IMG/VR virus record: IMGVR_UViG_3300023108_000084
Coordinates: 1-35,270 of that record
Direction: 5' to 3' (one strand)
Source: a virus
Length of the DNA: 35,270 bases
Part shown: positions 31,337 to 35,270 of the stretch, in pieces
Numbering within the stretch: the stretch's first letter is position 1
Layout: each line of letters starts with the position of its first letter
Made by a program: the position numbers and the translations under genes
The notes under the pieces: generated by a model
Told to the model about the DNA's origin: nothing
Database searches by the model: none
Seen by the model: only the letters and a program-made list of their open reading frames with translations

Positions 31337-34300
31337 ATGTCACGATATATAGAAATTAAGATACCTGACACAGCCAATGTAATTGAGAATACAAATACAA
31401 TGGCCGCAGGTACAAATACTTTAAATAATATAACTACAGCAACAGCATCAACTGGTTATGGTTATAATACTTTAGAGGCTTTAACAACTGGGGATGGTAA
31501 TACAGCTTTTGGTTCTCAGGCTTTAGATGATACAACAACTGGTTTTAGTAATACTGCTTTTGGTACAGATGCCTTAACAACTAATATAGGTGGTAGTGAA
31601 AATACTGCTGTTGGTTACAGAGCGGGAACTTCAGTGGTAGGTACAGGTAATACAGCTGGTTATAGAAATGCATTGTTTGGATATAATGCTGGGTATAGTA
31701 TGAGTACAGGTTCTTATAATACTCTTATCGGTGCTAAAACTGGAGAGAATATATCTACAGGTACTATGAATATTTGTTTAGGTTACGGTGCACAACCATC
31801 TACTGCTACAACAAGTTATGAAATTGTATTAGGTGCAAGTTATCCTTTCAAATTTAGAATACCAGGAATGACTAGTAGTGCTAGTGATGGTGATCTATTA
31901 ACTTATCAAGCATCAACAGATTCATTTGTTATTGCGGCACCTGGAAGTGGTGGTGTTACAGATATCGATGGCTTATCAGATGCTATTTATGATGCAGATC
32001 ATAACATTGGTATTGGTGATAATGCAATGGATAACATAACTGCTGGAAGTGGTATTGATAATATTGGTATTGGTCATAATGCAGGAACAGCTATAACTAC
32101 AGGTGATAGAAATACTATTGTTGGAGATAATTCAGGAGTAGCTATAACTAGTGGTGGTTCTAATATTGTTTTAGGTGCACAAGCTTTACAAGCAAACTCT
32201 ACAGGTAGTAATAATATTGCAATTGGTTACTCTGCTTTACAAAATCATACAGCGGCAAACTGTGTAGCAATTGGTACTAACTCATTAATTAATAACACAG
32301 CTGGAAATAATGTTGCTGTTGGTTACGGTACTGGTGATAGTGTTACTACTGGTAATACTAATACATTTATTGGATATTATGCTGGTCAATCAATTACAAC
32401 TACTAAAGATAACGTTGCTGTTGGTGGTTACGCTATGTACAATGCAAGTGCTGGTGAAAAAGCTGTTGCTATTGGTAGAAGTGCATTAAGTGATAACCAA
32501 GCAAACGGTACTATAGGTATTGGGTATCAAGCTGGTGTTAAAAACACAACAGGTTCTTGGAATACATACATAGGTTATGAAAGTGGTAGACTTACTACAA
32601 CTGGTTCTGAAAACTGTTTACTAGGTATGAGATCTGGTTGGGATTTAGTTACAGGTGGTTATAATACTTGTATAGGTTCAAGAGCAGGTGAGAATGTTTT
32701 AGGAAGTAGTAATACTTTAATTGGTTGGAGTTCTGGTTCAACATTAACTTCTGGTAGTAATATAACTACTTTAGGTTACGATGCAGAACCAAGTTCAGCT
32801 ACAGCAACAAATGAAATTACTTTAGGTAATTCCAATGTTACTTCATTAAGAATACCTGGATTAACTGGTTCAGCAACTACAGGAGATGTATTAACTTGGA
32901 ATGGTACAGATATAACTTTTGCTTCTGCTTCTGGTGTTTCAGATATAAATGGTTTATCAGATGCTATTTATGATTCAGATCATAACTTAGGTTTAGGTGA
33001 CGAGGCTATGGATGCTATTACATCTGGTGTTGATAATATAGCTATAGGTTACAGATCAGGTACAAATATAACTACTGGTAATAGAAACGTATTTTTAGGA
33101 GACATGGCAGGTTTTGCTAATACAACAGGTGGTAATAACATTGCTATTGGTAAAGATGCTTTTGGTTCTTCTCAAAGTGGTATTAATAACGTATCTATAG
33201 GTTATCAATCAAACTCAACTGGTACATCTCATAACAACACAAGTATAGGTTCAAATGCAAACAAAGTATTAACTACTGGACAAATGAACGTAAGTGTTGG
33301 TGAATCAGCTGGTTTAGCAATGACTACAGGTAGTAGTAATACTTTTATTGGTAAGAATGCCGCTGATAGTTTTGTTGATGGTTCTAATTGTACAGTTATT
33401 GGTTACAATGCTGAGGCTTCAGCAACAAATGCTACAAATGAAATTACACTTGGAGATACTAATGTTGATTCTTTAAGAATACCAGGATTAACTTCAAGTG
33501 CATCTAGTGGTGATGTATTAACATTTAACGGAACAGACATTACTTTTGCTTCTGCTTCTGGTGGCGGTGCTAGTGACATTGGTGATTTAACAAGTGCTGT
33601 ATATGATACAGACCACAACTTAGGATTAGGTAGTGGTGCTACAGATGCTATTACTACTGGAACAGATAACATTGGTATTGGTGAAAATGCTGGAACAAAT
33701 ATAACTAGCGGTACTGATAACATTGCAATAGGTTATAATACTTTATCAGCGGCTACAACTAATGGCTCTAATATAGCTATTGGTACTCAAGCAGGCCAAT
33801 CAACTACTAACTATCATAACGTATTTATTGGTTATACTTCTGGTAGAGATACTACAAGTGGTCAAAGTAATACTGCTGTTGGAAACTTCTCATTGAGACA
33901 AAACGTTACTGGTCAACAAAACGTTGCTGTAGGTAGAAGTTCATTGCTGAATAATACAGGTAGTTCTAGTACTGCTGTGGGTTATAATTCTTTATTTACT
34001 CAATCTAGTGGTTCAGATAATACTGCTGTTGGTGAAAGTGCAATGTCAAACTTAACAACTGGTTATACTAACACAGCAATAGGTAAGGCCGCAGGTCAAC
34101 AAATAACTACAGGTGCTAACAATACATTTGTTGGTTTTAGTGCTCAACCAAGTTCAGCAACAGTAAGTAATGAAATTACTTTAGGTAATAGTAGTGTTAC
34201 TGTAGTTAGAACTAATGGTTCAATAATGCCGTTCACTGATAATGCTCAAGACTTAGGTTCTTCAAGTTTACAATGGCAAAACATTTATACTGGTGACTTA

Positions 34301-34447
34301 CACTTATCTAATGAAAGACACAAGGAAGGTAACTCAGTTGATGGGACTACTGGTAATTGGACAATTCAAGAAGGTGCTAATGATCTTTATATTATTAACA
34401 ACAAAAATGGTAAGAAGTTTAAATTCTGCCTAAAGGAGATTGAATAA
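31337..34447 (+). CDS. Giant beta-roll repeat fibre / adhesin
   Basis: The 1036-residue protein is built from many short repeats of the type N-T-A-V-G-x-x-A-L/G-x-x-x-T-T-G-x-x, as in NTAFGSQALDDTTTGFS and NTAVGYRAGTSV. These resemble the left-handed beta-roll repeats of YadA-like adhesin heads. Longer modules (EITLGxSxVTSLRIPGLT, GDVLTWNGTDITFASASG, DAIYDxDHNLGLG) recur at nt 31820, 32813 and 33440, with a partial one at 34172. The C-terminal 75 residues (DNAQDLGSSSLQWQNIYTGDLHLSNERHK, NGKKFKFCLKEI) match a tip domain common in marine phage fibres as I recall it. AAGGAA lies upstream. Confidence 0.8.
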   Translation: MSRYIEIKIPDTANVIENTNTMAAGTNTLNNITTATASTGYGYNTLEALTTGDGNTAFGSQALDDTTTGFSNTAFGTDALTTNIGGSENTAVGYRAGTSVVGTGNTAGYRNALFGYNAGYSMSTGSYNTLIGAKTGENISTGTMNICLGYGAQPSTATTSYEIVLGASYPFKFRIPGMTSSASDGDLLTYQASTDSFVIAAPGSGGVTDIDGLSDAIYDADHNIGIGDNAMDNITAGSGIDNIGIGHNAGTAITTGDRNTIVGDNSGVAITSGGSNIVLGAQALQANSTGSNNIAIGYSALQNHTAANCVAIGTNSLINNTAGNNVAVGYGTGDSVTTGNTNTFIGYYAGQSITTTKDNVAVGGYAMYNASAGEKAVAIGRSALSDNQANGTIGIGYQAGVKNTTGSWNTYIGYESGRLTTTGSENCLLGMRSGWDLVTGGYNTCIGSRAGENVLGSSNTLIGWSSGSTLTSGSNITTLGYDAEPSSATATNEITLGNSNVTSLRIPGLTGSATTGDVLTWNGTDITFASASGVSDINGLSDAIYDSDHNLGLGDEAMDAITSGVDNIAIGYRSGTNITTGNRNVFLGDMAGFANTTGGNNIAIGKDAFGSSQSGINNVSIGYQSNSTGTSHNNTSIGSNANKVLTTGQMNVSVGESAGLAMTTGSSNTFIGKNAADSFVDGSNCTVIGYNAEASATNATNEITLGDTNVDSLRIPGLTSSASSGDVLTFNGTDITFASASGGGASDIGDLTSAVYDTDHNLGLGSGATDAITTGTDNIGIGENAGTNITSGTDNIAIGYNTLSAATTNGSNIAIGTQAGQSTTNYHNVFIGYTSGRDTTSGQSNTAVGNFSLRQNVTGQQNVAVGRSSLLNNTGSSSTAVGYNSLFTQSSGSDNTAVGESAMSNLTTGYTNTAIGKAAGQQITTGANNTFVGFSAQPSSATVSNEITLGNSSVTVVRTNGSIMPFTDNAQDLGSSSLQWQNIYTGDLHLSNERHKEGNSVDGTTGNWTIQEGANDLYIINNKNGKKFKFCLKEIE
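31820..34195 (+). repeat. Large module repeats inside the beta-roll fibre gene
   Basis: Starts of the recurring EITLG/EIVLG modules are at nt 31820, 32813, 33440 and 34172, so the intervals are 993, 627 and 732 bases. Modules 2 and 3 are the most alike; module 1 is more diverged and module 4 is cut short before the C-terminal domain. The pattern indicates duplication of whole blocks including differing numbers of short beta-roll units. Confidence 0.75.
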
Positions 34448-35270
34448 TGGCTTTATACGTAGGTGGAACAGTTTTATCTGGCGGAGGTTCTAGCCTTGAA
34501 ACTTTTAGAAATAAAATAGTAAATGGTACTATGGATGTATCTCAACGTGCTCAATCAGCTAATAGTATTTCAAATAGTACAAGTACATTTCATACATTAG
34601 ATAGATGGAAACTTAAAACTTTACAAGGTGGTACGTGGGGAATGGAACAAAAGAAGTTAGAGGATTATACTCAACAAACTTTAGGTTCTACTGACATAAT
34701 ACCTTTAGGTTCAGGTTTAAAATCTTCATTAAAAATTACTTGTGAAACAGCAGAGGCAAGTTTAGCTAGTTATAGTTATACTACTCTTCATTATGCTTTA
34801 GAAGGTAGAGATCTTCAAGATTTATCTTATGGTACAAGTACACCAAGTGATAGTACACTTTCATTTTGGGTTAAATCAAATGTTACAGGTACTTATATTG
34901 TGTTTTTTAATAACACAGATTATGCAGGTGGTATATCTCAAAGTTATACTATTAATTCTGCTAATACTTGGGAACAAAAAGAAATAACTATACCAGGAGA
35001 TAGTGCTAGAAAATATAGAGATGATGTTAATAAATCTTTAACTATAGATTTTTATGTAGCTTATGGAAATCAAAGTGGTGCATTAAACACTAGTTGGAAT
35101 ACTGTAAGTAGTAGTCAAAAAGCAACAGGACAAGTTAATTTAGCTGGTACTGTAAATAATGAATTTTGGTTAACAGGTGTTCAATATGAAAAAGGAAGTT
35201 CTAAAACTGACATAGAAATTTTGCCTTATGGTGTGAATTTACAGAGATGTCAGAGGTATTATGAAAAAGC
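34447..35270 (+). CDS. Tail fibre / receptor-binding-type protein (3' end beyond window)
   Basis: The frame is open from ATG 34447, overlapping the previous stop (TAATG), to the end of the window: 274 codons with no stop. It starts MALYVGGTVLSGG and contains RNKIVNGTMDVSQRAQS, STFHTLDRWKL, TLSFWVKSNVTGTYIVFFNN, and FWLTGVQYEKGSSKTDIEILPYGVNLQRCQRYYEK. This arrangement (NGxMxVxQR, DRW, FWVKS, LTGVQ-E-G, LQRCQRYYEK) is a family I know from phage tail spikes and fibres with carbohydrate-binding-like domains. It probably forms part of the receptor-binding apparatus. Confidence 0.8.
   Translation, partial: MALYVGGTVLSGGGSSLETFRNKIVNGTMDVSQRAQSANSISNSTSTFHTLDRWKLKTLQGGTWGMEQKKLEDYTQQTLGSTDIIPLGSGLKSSLKITCETAEASLASYSYTTLHYALEGRDLQDLSYGTSTPSDSTLSFWVKSNVTGTYIVFFNNTDYAGGISQSYTINSANTWEQKEITIPGDSARKYRDDVNKSLTIDFYVAYGNQSGALNTSWNTVSSSQKATGQVNLAGTVNNEFWLTGVQYEKGSSKTDIEILPYGVNLQRCQRYYEK

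Overview
The window is one long, uninterrupted late (structural) region of a tailed double-stranded DNA phage. Every gene I can support lies on the + strand. Genes are tightly packed, often with TAATG or ATGA stop/start overlaps, and most starts have an AAGGA/AGGAA-type ribosome binding site. The DNA is AT-rich, with codons ending mostly in T or A. The gene content (DUF4055-type portal, MuF head protein, head-tail adaptors, tape measure, J-like tail tip, fibres with '[16 protein letters not shown]' repeats, class I ribonucleotide reductase, SpeD-like enzyme, Hsp20) is typical of siphovirus-like phages of low-GC marine bacteria. A SAR11-like or other marine host is plausible, but nothing here identifies it. 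No integrase, lysis gene, terminase, tRNA or CRISPR array is visible.

Layout. 1-579: non-coding, clearly richer in G+C than the rest, with repeats, a terminator and inverted repeats. 580-2211: portal. 2201-7493: an accessory block placed inside the head module. It holds a SpeD-like pyruvoyl decarboxylase, small membrane proteins, small cysteine-containing proteins, NrdA and NrdB, and a string of small very basic proteins. 7497-11537: MuF protein with a C-terminal zinc-metallopeptidase-like domain, a small overlapping partner gene, scaffold and major capsid protein. 11569-13396: head-tail connectors, tail terminator and tail tube. 13460-15747: an HNH endonuclease, an uncharacterised gene, lambda G/GT-like tail chaperones joined by a probable -1 frameshift, an IbpA-like Hsp20, a small basic protein and an HK97 gp10-like protein. 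15788-24526: tape measure, Dit-like protein, hub protein, GNAT-like protein and J-like tail tip ending in a C1q-like domain. 24537-35270: six fibre or adhesin-type proteins, including a collagen-like fibre, a LamG-like protein and a 1036-residue beta-roll repeat protein. The last gene runs off the window.

How it fits together: the portal, MuF, scaffold and capsid build the head; adaptors join it to a non-contractile tail whose length the tape measure sets (762 residues would suggest roughly 115 nm at 0.15 nm per residue). The tip and fibres make up the host-recognition apparatus. NrdA/NrdB would supply deoxynucleotides and SpeD would feed polyamine synthesis during infection. The points most worth a second look are the MuF-metallopeptidase fusion with its overlapping small gene, the SpeD-nrd block inside the head module, the G/GT frameshift, domains shared between tail proteins, and a striking codon-choice pattern: all 46 Ala-Ala and all 29 Gly-Pro dipeptides I read avoid GCWGC and GGWCC respectively.
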